The position numbers and the translations under genes are program-made. A stretch of DNA of 64,000 bases. It comes from Hymenobacter telluris (lineage in GTDB: Bacteria > Bacteroidota > Bacteroidia > Cytophagales > Hymenobacteraceae). The first letter of the stretch is position 1. Each line of letters opens with the position of its first letter. Below the pieces are notes generated by a model, which was given only the letters and a program-made list of their open reading frames with translations, did no database searches and was not told the DNA's origin. Below are positions 52,719-61,280 of this stretch, in pieces. The DNA lies in contig NZ_JAFLQZ010000016.1 of NCBI RefSeq assembly GCF_017313265.1, positions 1-64,000 of the forward strand, written 5' to 3'.

Positions 52719-52929
52719 TGGAAGTAGAAAGGAAGTCGACCCGTAAATCGGGCTGATTCTTTTACTGGTAAGGCACGGTTAAGGTTGGGGTCTGGCGGAC
52801 GGTGAGCGAGAAGGGCGACAGGCGCCGTACTCGTTGCGCCGCAACGCGAGAACAGCGCCGCGCCGGCTCAGGCCTCCAGGCCACTGGCAGGGGGCCGCGC
52901 GGCAGCTTTCGAGGGCTCAACCCGCCGCC

Positions 52930-53370
52930 TCAGGCCGCCAGCCAGCGCACGGCCTCGCCCTCGTCCCGAAACAGGGCTATTTCGTAGGAATGCACCCGGG
53001 CAATGGCGTCGCGGACGATGGGTTGCAGGGCGGGGCTGGTGCGCATAAGCTGGTCGCGGGTGGCCGACATGAAATAGGCAATACGCAGCCGGGCCGGCTC
53101 CATGGCTTCTACCGCCTCGGGCAACCAGACCTCGGTTATCCAAGTGGCGGCTTCCGGGCTACTGGTATCACGCCGCCGGATGTCGAGCAGCAGATGGGTG
53201 GTGCCGTAGAACTGGGCCGCTCGGAGCACGGCCGCGTATCCCTGCTGGAGCAGCAGCAGGTCGGAATCGGTGAGCCAGCGGATGATTAACTGGCCCAGGT
53301 CGGAGCGGTAACTGGCGTTGAGGGAAGGAAAAGCGGTAAATACGGAGTGTAGTAGGTAGTTGGGTAAAAC
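52930..53370 (-). pseudogene. Small unknown protein, paralogue of the downstream-named gene at 53672; start codon lost
   Basis: The open frame from stop 52930 back to about 53365 reads through residues that align with the whole neighbouring paralogue (SYRSDLGQLIIRWLTDSD against DYRADLALLMARWLAEPS, then LLLDIRRRD against WLLDVRRRP). No ATG, GTG or TTG occurs upstream of the internal GTG at 53229, while an ATT lies near the frame start. Either initiation uses a rare codon, or the gene lost its start when the palindrome at 53376 arose beside it. The internal GTG would give only 99 aa, dropping about one third. Confidence 0.55.
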
Positions 53371-53375
53371 TAAAA

Positions 53376-53562
53376 TAACTCAAGTTGCGGACTAGCCGCA
53401 TAGCGGCGATAGGTTGGTAGTAAGGGGCTAAAACTGGTTTCCAGCCGCGTAGCGGCGACAGAAACGCGGGTCATTCTGTCGCCGCTACGCGGCTGCAAAG
53501 CAATTCGGTGGGGTTTGCTACCAACCTGCCGCCGCTACGCGGCTAGTCCGCAACTTGAGTTA
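53376..53562. repeat. Nested palindrome with four copies of AGCCGCGTAGCGGCGA
   Basis: Outer arms 53376-53420 and 53518-53562 pair over 45 nt with about three mismatches; inner arms 53443-53463 and 53474-53494 pair perfectly over 21 bp. Each arm carries a copy of AGCCGCGTAGCGGCGA, two forward and two reverse. It lies between the start-less small gene and its paralogue. Confidence 0.85.
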
Positions 53563-53671
53563 AAATAGGAAAAGATAAAGTATAGAATTTTAGGACTGTT
53601 TGCGGGTACGGCGGCTTGGGGGTGGCCGGTGGGGCCAGCTTGCGGGCGGGGGCGGCTACCGGGTGGGGGCA

Positions 53672-54085
53672 TCAGGCCAGCAGCCAGCGCATGGCCAGGC
53701 CTTCGTCGCCGAAAACCATCAGGTCGTAGGGCTGGGTGGGTTGGGTGGCGGTTTGCACGGTGGCGTGCAGGGCGGTATCCTGCTGCACGGCCTCGCCGCG
53801 GGCGGGCGAGATGAGGTAGGCCAGCCGTAGCCGCTGGGGCGCCAGCGCGGCCACCACCTGCGGCAGCCACTCCTGCACAATCCAGGCGGCCATGAGGGGG
53901 CACGGCTGGGGCCGCCGCCGCACGTCCAGCAGCCAGCGGGAGGTATGGTGCTGCTGGCCGTACTGCAACAGCGTGGTGTACTCGGCCTCATGCTGGGCAC
54001 GCGCGGAAGGCTCGGCTAGCCAGCGGGCCATGAGGAGAGCCAAATCGGCGCGGTAGTCGAGCGTGAGGGTAGCGGTGGCGTACAT
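53672..54085 (-). CDS. Small protein of unknown function
   Basis: 137 aa, soluble, no cysteine pattern or signal. TLTLDYRADLALLMARWLAE, HTSRWLLDVRRRP, IVQEWLPQVVAAL and FGDEGLAMRWLLA give a pattern (strand, helix, strand, helix, ending DEG..AxRWL) shared with its paralogue at 52930. This suggests a compact alpha/beta domain; I do not recognise a family. Starts 32 nt after the stop of the restriction gene on the same strand. Confidence 0.65.
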   Translation of the reverse strand: MYATATLTLDYRADLALLMARWLAEPSARAQHEAEYTTLLQYGQQHHTSRWLLDVRRRPQPCPLMAAWIVQEWLPQVVAALAPQRLRLAYLISPARGEAVQQDTALHATVQTATQPTQPYDLMVFGDEGLAMRWLLA

Positions 54086-54117
54086 GGCGTAAAGGTGCAA
54101 AAGAAAACGGGAGGCGG

Positions 54118-57100
54118 CTACGGCCCTTCTACCAGCGCAATTTCGGCGGGTGTGAGCTGGTAGAGCTGGTACACCAGCTGGTCGAGGGCGGCATCCTGGC
54201 GCTGGAGGGCGGCGCGGCGCTGCTGCTGCTGCTGCTGGAACTGTTCGAGGTAGGGCAGCCACTCGCCCTTTTCGGCGAGGGTGAGCTTGCGGCCCAGGGC
54301 TGTTGAGAGGGCGGTGCTCCAGGTTTTCCAGGGCTGCGCGAGGGCCAGCTTGCCCGTGAGCGGCGCCGTGAGGCCCAGCTCGGCCTGCACCAGCCGCCCG
54401 GCGTTGGCCTCGGCCTCGTGCAGCTCCTTGTGCCCGGCCAGTAGGGCCTCGGCGGCGGCGATGAAGGGCTGCTGCTCGGCGGGGGAGATGTTGGGAATGG
54501 GAAGTTTAGAAACAGTTGTTGGATTGTAACGGTAATAGTTGCCTAGCTTAGGCGGACTAATGTGGTTAAGATAATATTTCGCTGTTTTAGAATTTAGAAT
54601 AGCTAGTACAAATGATATGGAGTTTTTGTAACCTTCGTTTAAGATAATTGCAGGACAATTTGAGCCATTAAAAGATGAACCTTCTGATAAAATACCAACT
54701 TGAGGTCTTGTGTCAATGCCTTTAAGGAGAATCTTTTTTGCCTCAATATATTGAAAAGATCCCGCTCTCATGTGCCTATAAAAGTTGTGTTCAAACGCAT
54801 AAAGTTTTCTGCTATCTAGTCTAGCCATTAATTCTTTTTTGAATCTTGAGAGATATTTGAAAATATTCGGGTAATCATTTTCTAATTCCGACACAGGTAT
54901 CAAAATAGGATTGCCGTTTTCGTTGGATCTGTATGGATATATGACCTTAGCAGCAGGATATACTTCTGTATAGCGGCTCACTTCTTCTCCTCTATATGCA
55001 TATGGTAAAATAATTGAGTCTTCAAGTTGCAAATCTTTTATAGTATTCGTGTCAACAATAAATGCAGCGTCCCATCCTGTCTTATTGCCTATATAAGCTT
55101 TGCCCAGTTTGCTTAAAGGGGAAAATATAATATTTTTATCAACTAATGATTGATTTAAATCAAATCCTTCAAATGTCCAAACGCTTTCATGTAATATACT
55201 TGTATCTATAAGCTTTCCTGTGAATGAGTTTATAAACTCATAATTTAAATTTTCTTTGTTTTTTATCTGCTTGTATTCAAAAGAGTTATTTATGCTGTTA
55301 CTTATTACAAAAATAGCTGGATAAGCATCTGCATCTTCAAACACAGGTAGTGAGCCAAAGTCTGTTATTCTTCTTAAGAAACCAGTTGAAAGCAATCTTC
55401 TAATGTTTTTCCCATAATCAGTTTGCATCCATTGTGATGAAGATATGAATGATATAATGCTGTTTTCACTGATAAGATTAATTGCTTTTTCAAAAAATAA
55501 GATAGATATATCGAGCTTGCCTATTGGGGTTGTGTATTTGTCATAATAGTAAGTCATTTCTGACTTCGAAATATTCTGAACTCGCACATACGGCGGATTA
55601 CCAATCACCACGTCAAACCCGCCTTGGGCAAACACTTCGGGGAAGGCGGCGTGCCAGTCGAAGGCGCGGGGGCCGGCCACGGTGGCATCGGAGATGAGCG
55701 AGTTGCCGCAGCGGATGCTGTGGTCGAGGGAGGTGAGGGGCTTGCCGGGGTTGGCGGTTTGCAGCCACAAGCTCAGGCGCGTAATGTCCACCGACTCGGG
55801 GTTCAGGTCGACGCCGTAGAGGTTGTGTTGCAGGATGTGGCGGTCGAAGTCGAACAGGGTAGCCTGGCCGGCGCGCAGGGCGGCCAGCTCCTGGTTCACG
55901 TGCTGGCCCTCGCGCAGCAGGTAGCCAAAGGCCTCGTTCAGGAACGCCCCCGAGCCGCAGGCCGGGTCCAGCACCCGGATGTTCTCCAGCGCGGTGGCGT
56001 AGGTTTCCCAGGCCGCAATGTGTTTCTGCACGGTGCGGGAGGGCTGCACCAGCCGGTTGCCCACCCCCAGGCGGATGGTGGCGCGGTCGTCGTCGGTGAG
56101 GTCGGGGAGGGCATCGAGGCCGGCTTCGCGGCGGCGCTCCTGCAACCACCCGCCCACGGCCTGCCGCACCATGTAGCGCGTGATGTACTCGGGGGTGTAG
56201 AAAATGCCGTCCTGCTTGCGCTTGCCCTGCTTGGCGTTGTAATCCTGCCCGGTGAGGCGGGCGCGCTCCACTTCGAGGTCGGAAAGGCTCTGCTCGAAGA
56301 TGTGGCCCAGGATGTTCACGTTCAGGTCGGAGGCAAAGTCGTACTGCTCCAGCTGAATCACGGGCGTGAGGGTGCGGTCCTTAATCACCAGCGCATCGAG
56401 GGCGGCGTCGGCGGCAAACAGCCCGCCGTTGAAGCGGTTGATGTTGGCGGCTGGGTTGCCCTCATCGATGCTGCGGAACAGGCCGCGCACGGTGCGGTAC
56501 ACCTTGTCGTCGGCGGGGTCGAACACGTTTTGGCGCACGGCATCGAGCAGGCGCCGGAAGGTGAGGCGCGGGATGATATTCTTGTCCTCGCAGAAGCACA
56601 CGAATATCACGCGGTCCAGCAGCTTCTGAGTGTGGGCCAGCAGCTCCAGCGGCGGCACCGCGGGGTTTTGCTCAATGAGGTGGTCGAGCAATTGGCGGCG
56701 GGCGGCGCTGTAGTCTTTGTAAAACGCCTTCGTGATTTTCATCTCTTCCTGCTGGCGCTGTTGCAGGGCCTCGTCGAGTGGGGCCTCGGCGCGGCCGGCC
56801 GGGGGCAACAGGTGGGCGGGCAGCAGCAGGGCAAAGAAGCGGCGCAGCTGCTCGGGCTGGTCGGGTAGGGTTTCCAGGTTGAACACCTCGGCGCGGCTCT
56901 GGTCCTGGGCCGCGTAGAGGCGCAGCTCCACAAAGTTGCTGACCAGCACCCAGCGGCACTGGCCGCCAAACTTGCTGGGGTAGCTGAAGGCCTGCTCCAC
57001 GGGCGTTTCCTGGCGGCCTTTGCCCGCGCCGCCGCGCTGCTTGGCGTCGAGGGCGGTGCGGGCGTCTTTCAGCTCCACCACGGCCCGCACCGGCCCGCCG

Positions 57101-57426
57101 AGGCTGCCGCCGGGCGCGGCCACAAAGTCGCCGAGGGCGCCGTCGGGCTTGGTGCCGTCGGTGAGGGTTTTCAGCTCCAGCTGCAGCTGGCGGTGGGTGG
57201 TGGCCTGGTACTCGTAGCCCAGCACCTGCCCGAAGAGTAGATTCAGAAACTCGGCCTGCAAGGCTTCCTCTTTGTGGCTGCGCACGTAGCCGCTGGCAAT
57301 GGCCTGCTGCCAGCGGCGCAGGTGGCGCACCCGCTCCGCGAAGTCGGGCAGGGCGGCGGCGGGGTCGTAGGGGGTGAAGGGGGCGGGGAGGGTAGCGGCG
57401 GGAAAGAGCGGGAGTAGCGTAGGCAT
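54118..57426 (-). CDS. Eco57I-like type IIG restriction-modification protein
   Basis: 1102 aa. The N-terminal nuclease region shows KPDGALGD (P94, D95) and AVVELKD (E118, K120), a PD-(D/E)xK pattern. The adenine methylase core has LDPACGSGAFLNEAF near 484 (motif I) and FDVVIGNPPYVRVQ near 609 (motif IV, NPPY). The remaining C-terminal part is the target-recognition region. The stretch 54520-55600, just after NPPY, is strongly AT-rich whereas both flanks are G+C-rich, as if the specificity part came from another genome. No separate methylase is nearby, so one protein may both cut and methylate. Confidence 0.85.
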   Translation of the reverse strand: MPTLLPLFPAATLPAPFTPYDPAAALPDFAERVRHLRRWQQAIASGYVRSHKEEALQAEFLNLLFGQVLGYEYQATTHRQLQLELKTLTDGTKPDGALGDFVAAPGGSLGGPVRAVVELKDARTALDAKQRGGAGKGRQETPVEQAFSYPSKFGGQCRWVLVSNFVELRLYAAQDQSRAEVFNLETLPDQPEQLRRFFALLLPAHLLPPAGRAEAPLDEALQQRQQEEMKITKAFYKDYSAARRQLLDHLIEQNPAVPPLELLAHTQKLLDRVIFVCFCEDKNIIPRLTFRRLLDAVRQNVFDPADDKVYRTVRGLFRSIDEGNPAANINRFNGGLFAADAALDALVIKDRTLTPVIQLEQYDFASDLNVNILGHIFEQSLSDLEVERARLTGQDYNAKQGKRKQDGIFYTPEYITRYMVRQAVGGWLQERRREAGLDALPDLTDDDRATIRLGVGNRLVQPSRTVQKHIAAWETYATALENIRVLDPACGSGAFLNEAFGYLLREGQHVNQELAALRAGQATLFDFDRHILQHNLYGVDLNPESVDITRLSLWLQTANPGKPLTSLDHSIRCGNSLISDATVAGPRAFDWHAAFPEVFAQGGFDVVIGNPPYVRVQNISKSEMTYYYDKYTTPIGKLDISILFFEKAINLISENSIISFISSSQWMQTDYGKNIRRLLSTGFLRRITDFGSLPVFEDADAYPAIFVISNSINNSFEYKQIKNKENLNYEFINSFTGKLIDTSILHESVWTFEGFDLNQSLVDKNIIFSPLSKLGKAYIGNKTGWDAAFIVDTNTIKDLQLEDSIILPYAYRGEEVSRYTEVYPAAKVIYPYRSNENGNPILIPVSELENDYPNIFKYLSRFKKELMARLDSRKLYAFEHNFYRHMRAGSFQYIEAKKILLKGIDTRPQVGILSEGSSFNGSNCPAIILNEGYKNSISFVLAILNSKTAKYYLNHISPPKLGNYYRYNPTTVSKLPIPNISPAEQQPFIAAAEALLAGHKELHEAEANAGRLVQAELGLTAPLTGKLALAQPWKTWSTALSTALGRKLTLAEKGEWLPYLEQFQQQQQQRRAALQRQDAALDQLVYQLYQLTPAEIALVEGP

Positions 57427-57488
57427 GAAGGATAGAGGATAGAATGAGGGCGGAAGATAGGCAGGCAACACCGGAACCCCCAGCGCGG

Positions 57489-57604
57489 ACCTCACCCCCT
57501 AACCCCCTCTCCTCGGGGAGAGGGGGAACTAGCTTTTAGATTTTTAGAGCTAGATGCTACGTCTAGTGCCCCCTCTCCCCGAGGAGAGGGGCTAGGGGGT
57601 GAGG
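57489..57604. repeat. Intergenic palindrome, CCCCCTCTCC...GGAGAGGGG type
   Basis: Arms 57489-57533 (CCTCACCCCCTAACCCCCTC, then its own hairpin) and 57561-57604 are complementary; each arm folds into a smaller hairpin around CTCCTCGGGGAG-like cores. It fills the divergent gap between the restriction gene and the phospholipase-like gene. Confidence 0.8.
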
Positions 57605-57659
57605 TGCCCGGCAACGCCCAAGCTTGCTTATCCGTTGGGACGGAAAGTTTCCGCTGCTT

Positions 57660-58964
57660 ATGCCTTCTGTGTTCCGCCTCTTGCTGGTGCTTCTGCTGGC
57701 CCTGCCCGCTACTCCGGCCGCGGCCTATTCGGTGCTTACCCACCAGGCCGTTATTGATTCCACTTGGGAGCGGTGCCTGGTGCCGCTACTGCGCCAGCGC
57801 TACCCCACCACCGACTCGGTGCAGCTTATGGAGGCCAAAAGCTACGCTTATGGAGGAGCCATCTTGCAGGACATGGGCTACTACCCGCTGGGGGCCGAGT
57901 TCTTCACCAACCTCACGCACTACGTCCGCAGCGGCGACTTTGTGCGCAACCTGCTGCGCCAGGCCCGCAACCCCACTGAGTACGCCTTTGCCCTGGGTGC
58001 CCTCTCGCACTACGCCGCCGACAATGTGGGGCACCCTGAGGGTACCAACCGCATCATGCCCACCGTATACCCCGATTTGCGCGCCGAATACGGCCCCATT
58101 GTGACCTACGAAAACGCACCCATTCGGCACACCGAGCTGGAGTTTTCGTTTGATGTAGTGCAGGTGGCCGCCGGCCGCTACCGCACCCAGGACTACCACA
58201 AGGCCGTGGGGTTTCGGGTGAGCAAGCCGGTGCTGGAGCGGGCGTTCCGGCAGACGTACGGATTGGAGCTGGGGCAGGTATTTCTGAACGTGGACGTGAG
58301 TGTGGCCTCGTTTCGGTTTGCCGTCAACCAGCTGCTGCCGGCGGCGGCGCGGGCGGCCTGGCACAGCCAGCACCGGGAAATCCGGCGGGTGAGCCCCCGC
58401 GCCCGGCGCCGCGAGTACCTCTACAAAACCAACCGCCGCCGGTTCGAGCAGGAGTTTGGCACCGACTACGAGAAGCCCGGCTTTGGAGCCCGGATGGCGG
58501 CGCGCGTCATCAACCTGCTGCCCAAAATCGGGCCGTTGAAAACCTACGCCTTCGAGCTACCCAGCGCCGAAGGGGAGCGGCAGTTTCGGCAAAGCTACCG
58601 GGCCGTGCTGGGGCAGTTCTGCACCCTCACCGCCCAACTGCCCCCCGATACCACTGCCCGCAGCCCGCACTTGCTCAACACCAACCTCGACACCGGCCAA
58701 CCCGCCCGCGCCACCGCCTACCAGCTAGCCGACGAATCGTATGGGGAACTGCTGCGCGAGCTGCACAAGCGCCAGTTCGAGCACCTCACGCCCGCTCTCC
58801 GCGAGGAGCTACTCACGTATTTCGCCAACGGCATACCCACGCCCGCCCAGCAAACCGACCACAAAGCCCCCGACGACGACGAGGCAGAGGACCAGCGCGA
58901 AGACGAGCAGGAGCGCCAAAAAACCGCCGAGGCTCTGGAGGCATTGCGGCAACGGCTGCCGTAG
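57660..58964 (+). CDS. Zinc-dependent phospholipase C-like protein, exported
   Basis: 434 aa. A signal peptide (LLLVLLLALPATPAAAYSV) leaves the mature N-terminus near residue 21. HQAVIDSTWERCLVP, then LGALSHYAADNVGHPEG, holds the H-x3-D-x3-H pattern of the zinc-dependent PLC/S1-P1 fold. The later part (about 200-430) is basic and ends in an acidic/basic tail (DDDEAEDQREDEQERQ). Substrate unknown. ATG 57660 is chosen because the signal sequence starts there. Confidence 0.75.
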   Translation: MPSVFRLLLVLLLALPATPAAAYSVLTHQAVIDSTWERCLVPLLRQRYPTTDSVQLMEAKSYAYGGAILQDMGYYPLGAEFFTNLTHYVRSGDFVRNLLRQARNPTEYAFALGALSHYAADNVGHPEGTNRIMPTVYPDLRAEYGPIVTYENAPIRHTELEFSFDVVQVAAGRYRTQDYHKAVGFRVSKPVLERAFRQTYGLELGQVFLNVDVSVASFRFAVNQLLPAAARAAWHSQHREIRRVSPRARRREYLYKTNRRRFEQEFGTDYEKPGFGARMAARVINLLPKIGPLKTYAFELPSAEGERQFRQSYRAVLGQFCTLTAQLPPDTTARSPHLLNTNLDTGQPARATAYQLADESYGELLRELHKRQFEHLTPALREELLTYFANGIPTPAQQTDHKAPDDDEAEDQREDEQERQKTAEALEALRQRLP

Positions 58965-58982
58965 ATATACAGTGACAAGGAT

Positions 58983-59303
58983 TTAAGCTAAACTTCGGGC
59001 GAGGGTACCTGGCTGCGGCCTTCGTAACGACTGCCGGGCTCCACTTGATGTTCTGGCAGCGTGAGCAGCCTGTGGTGGGTAGCAGCGGAGAATGCGCGAG
59101 GGGGCCGCATTGGCAATAAGCAAACTCATTACGCCCAGCTCGGCAATGGTGAGCCGCGCACTCATCCGCTTGCCCAGCCGCCGCATCACCTCCAACAAAA
59201 ACAAGTGAATCAGGAAGGTGTGCACCACCACTGCCCACGCACGCCCGCCCGGCGTGTCGCCGAATAACAGGCGCTGCCAGTCGCTGAGCTCAATAGTAGG
59301 CAC
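58983..59303 (-). pseudogene. Truncated DUF421-family membrane protein remnant
   Basis: From GTG 59303, IELSDWQRLLFGDTPGG... HLFLLEVMRRLGKRMSAR and LTIAELGVMSLLIANAA match the first two membrane helices of DUF421 (YetF-like) proteins. The rest (PSRILRCYPPQAAHAARTSS...) is unlike the family. A +1 frame in the same place reads LPEHQVEPGSRYEGRSQV, then a stop at 58988, which looks like a genuine C-terminus. An internal deletion of the middle of the gene would explain both. Full-length relatives are ~170-230 aa. Confidence 0.6.
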
Positions 59304-59372
59304 ATGCTTACCAAGCAAACGTACGATGACTGGATGAAGGAAAGAGAGAATAGAGGGAGAATAGGGAGTTTT

Positions 59373-59380
59373 TACCTTTG
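59373..59380 (+). promoter_or_regulatory. -7 box TACCTTTG
   Basis: Perfect TAnnTTTG 64 nt before the GTG start of the gene at 59445; it lies just upstream of the DUF421 remnant's start region on the other strand. Confidence 0.4.
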
Positions 59381-59444
59381 AAACGGTGTTTCTACTTCGT
59401 GCATCCGAGCATCCAGTCATCCGTTCAATCAATCATTGCATCCT

Positions 59445-59846
59445 GTGCCTCGCCCGAAACCAGTTACCTACGGCCTGTATTCCTGGACGCCCGACTACGG
59501 CTTCCGCTACATTCATCCTGCCAACCGCCGTTCGTTTGAGTGGCTGGAACCAGTGGGCAAGCTGTTCGAGAAAATCGACGAAACCGACGACTGGATTCTG
59601 CTGCGCTATGATGAGCAGCAGTTCAAAGTCAGCGGCGAGCTGTTCAAAGAGCTGTACGATAAGCCCACCTTCAGCTTCGGCGACTTGGTGGAAGAAAACA
59701 ACCCCGCCCCCGGCCAGCCCGCTCATCAGGGTCTCGTTTCCGACGTGTATTGGGACGAGCCCAGTGCCACTGCCCGCTACCAGATAGTGGAACGCAAGCG
59801 CAAGCTCCCCCGCATCTTTGAAGCGCATGAGTTGGTGAAATTGTGA
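59445..59846 (+). CDS. Conserved small protein of unknown function
   Basis: 133 aa, soluble, acidic and aromatic-rich: YGLYSWTPDYGFRYIHPANR, WLEPVGKLFEKIDETDDWIL, and a repeated FGDLVEEN region. I do not recognise a family. GTG 59445 is preferred over the TTG at 59436. The last residues LVKL and the stop are contributed by the repeat element at 59834; the convergent transporter also ends LVKL for the same reason. Confidence 0.65.
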   Translation: MPRPKPVTYGLYSWTPDYGFRYIHPANRRSFEWLEPVGKLFEKIDETDDWILLRYDEQQFKVSGELFKELYDKPTFSFGDLVEENNPAPGQPAHQGLVSDVYWDEPSATARYQIVERKRKLPRIFEAHELVKL

Positions 59847-59945
59847 GATGGTGAACTGGTGAGTTTGACGTTCCGTTGGCGCGAGTTGCGCAGTATGCGC
59901 GGCCAGAACATGAAACTCACCACTTCACCATCTCACAATTTCACC
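59834..59945. repeat. Palindrome of the GTGAAATTGTGAGATGG family (copy 2)
   Basis: 33-nt arms (59834-59866 with 59913-59945) with one mismatch and a 46-nt middle holding TTGCGCAGTATGCGC words. It overlaps the stop codons of both convergent genes. Same family as 44254 and 61281. Confidence 0.9.
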
Positions 59946-61273
59946 AAAATGCCGGTGATGATGGCCACGATGCCGAGTAGAACCAGGCCCAGGTACATCG
60001 GCAGCACAAATTTCCACCACGCATCGAACCGGACGCCGCACACGGCCACAATGGCCATGAGGGCGCCGTTGGTGGGCGTGATTAGCTCGCAGAGGCCCGC
60101 CCCGTATTGGTAGGCCAGCACCGTTACCTGCCGCGAAAGGCCGATGAGGTCGGAGAGGGGCACGAGCAGCGGCATGGTGAGTACGGCCTGGCCGCTCACG
60201 CTGGGTACCGGCAAGTGCAGCGCCGTGTGCAGCCCCAGCATACCCAGGGCCGAGAGCGTAACCGGCAGCCCGGCCAGCGGCGCCGACAACCCATTGACGA
60301 TGGTATCCACAATCTGGCCCTGCTCCAGCACCACGAAAATGGCGCGGGCAAACCCAATAAGGATGGCCGAAAACGCCATGTCGCGGCAGCCACTGATGAA
60401 ACTTTCGGCGGTGCCGGTCAGGCCCAAGCCCCCTACGAGGCCGGCCGCAATGCCCAACGCCAGAAACAGCGCCGCCATCTGCTCGAAGTCCCAGCCTAGC
60501 TTGAGCACCCCGTAGCCAAACACCGAGAACGTAACCAGCAATAGGGCTAATACCAGGCCGCGCTGGGCGCCGTGGGCGGTTTCGGTGGTGGGTTCGTCGG
60601 TTTCCGGCGCTACGCGGTGGCGCGTGGCATAGCGCAGGGTACCGGCAATCCAGAAAGCCACGGCCAGCACTAGAAACACCAGCCGAAACCCGCCGCCCGA
60701 CAGCAGCGGGAGTTGCGCCAGTTGCTGCGCCACGCCCACCTGAAACGGATTGAGTGGGCTGAAGGCCGCGCCCACCGCCGCCGACCCCAAACTCACGGCC
60801 GCCGCCGTGAGGGGCGGGTACCCGATGCGGCGCATGAGCACCAGCAGCACCGGAATCAGCGGAATTATTTCCTCCTGCATGTTTTCCAGCGCCCCCATCG
60901 TGGCAAACAGCACCGACACAATAGGAATAACCACCGCCTCGCGCCCCCGAAACCGGACCAGCAGCCAGTCGACACCGTGCCGCAGGGCCCCGGTATGGTC
61001 CACAACGGTAAACGCGCCGCCCGCCAAAAACACCAGAAAAATGACGGATGCCGCATCAATAAGGCCTTTCGGAATATCCACCAGGGCTTGCAGCGGGCTA
61101 ACCGGCGAGGCGGGCACGTGGTGGTAGGAGCCGGCCACCACCACGTCGCGCCCGGTGGCGGCGTCGGGGTGGCGCTCAAATACGCCGGCGGGCAGCACGT
61201 AGCTCAGCAGGCAAGCCAGCAGGATAAACCCCACCATCAGTACCAGCGGATGCGGAAAGCGGATTGTCTTCAT
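59933..61273 (-). CDS. YfcC-family anion/basic amino acid-type transporter
   Basis: 446 aa, about eleven or twelve membrane helices. MKTIRFPHPLVLMVGFILLA, ENMQEEIIPLIPVLLVLMRR, SLGSAAVGAAFSPLNPFQVG and LPVPSVSGQAVLTMPLLVPL fit the YfcC/C4-dicarboxylate carrier-like group. The substrate cannot be predicted; relatives include arginine/ornithine antiporters and organic acid carriers. Its stop lies in the repeat at 59834 and its start is next to the repeat at 61281. Confidence 0.85.
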   Translation of the reverse strand: MKTIRFPHPLVLMVGFILLACLLSYVLPAGVFERHPDAATGRDVVVAGSYHHVPASPVSPLQALVDIPKGLIDAASVIFLVFLAGGAFTVVDHTGALRHGVDWLLVRFRGREAVVIPIVSVLFATMGALENMQEEIIPLIPVLLVLMRRIGYPPLTAAAVSLGSAAVGAAFSPLNPFQVGVAQQLAQLPLLSGGGFRLVFLVLAVAFWIAGTLRYATRHRVAPETDEPTTETAHGAQRGLVLALLLVTFSVFGYGVLKLGWDFEQMAALFLALGIAAGLVGGLGLTGTAESFISGCRDMAFSAILIGFARAIFVVLEQGQIVDTIVNGLSAPLAGLPVTLSALGMLGLHTALHLPVPSVSGQAVLTMPLLVPLSDLIGLSRQVTVLAYQYGAGLCELITPTNGALMAIVAVCGVRFDAWWKFVLPMYLGLVLLGIVAIITGILVKL

Positions 61274-61280
61274 TTAAAAC

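Noticed and set aside
52802..53289. Plus-strand frames opposite the small unknown gene
   Set aside because: Antisense to the frame that aligns with the paralogue at 53672; Arg/Gly/Ala-rich shadows.
53376..53562. Possible CRISPR array (repeated 16-nt core)
   Set aside because: Copies alternate in orientation and pair with one another; no regularly spaced direct repeats or unique spacers, and no cas gene is nearby.
55624..56868. 414-aa open frame on the plus strand opposite the restriction gene
   Set aside because: It is antisense to a protein with clear nuclease and methylase motifs, and such long shadow frames are expected from high G+C codon bias. No domain is visible.
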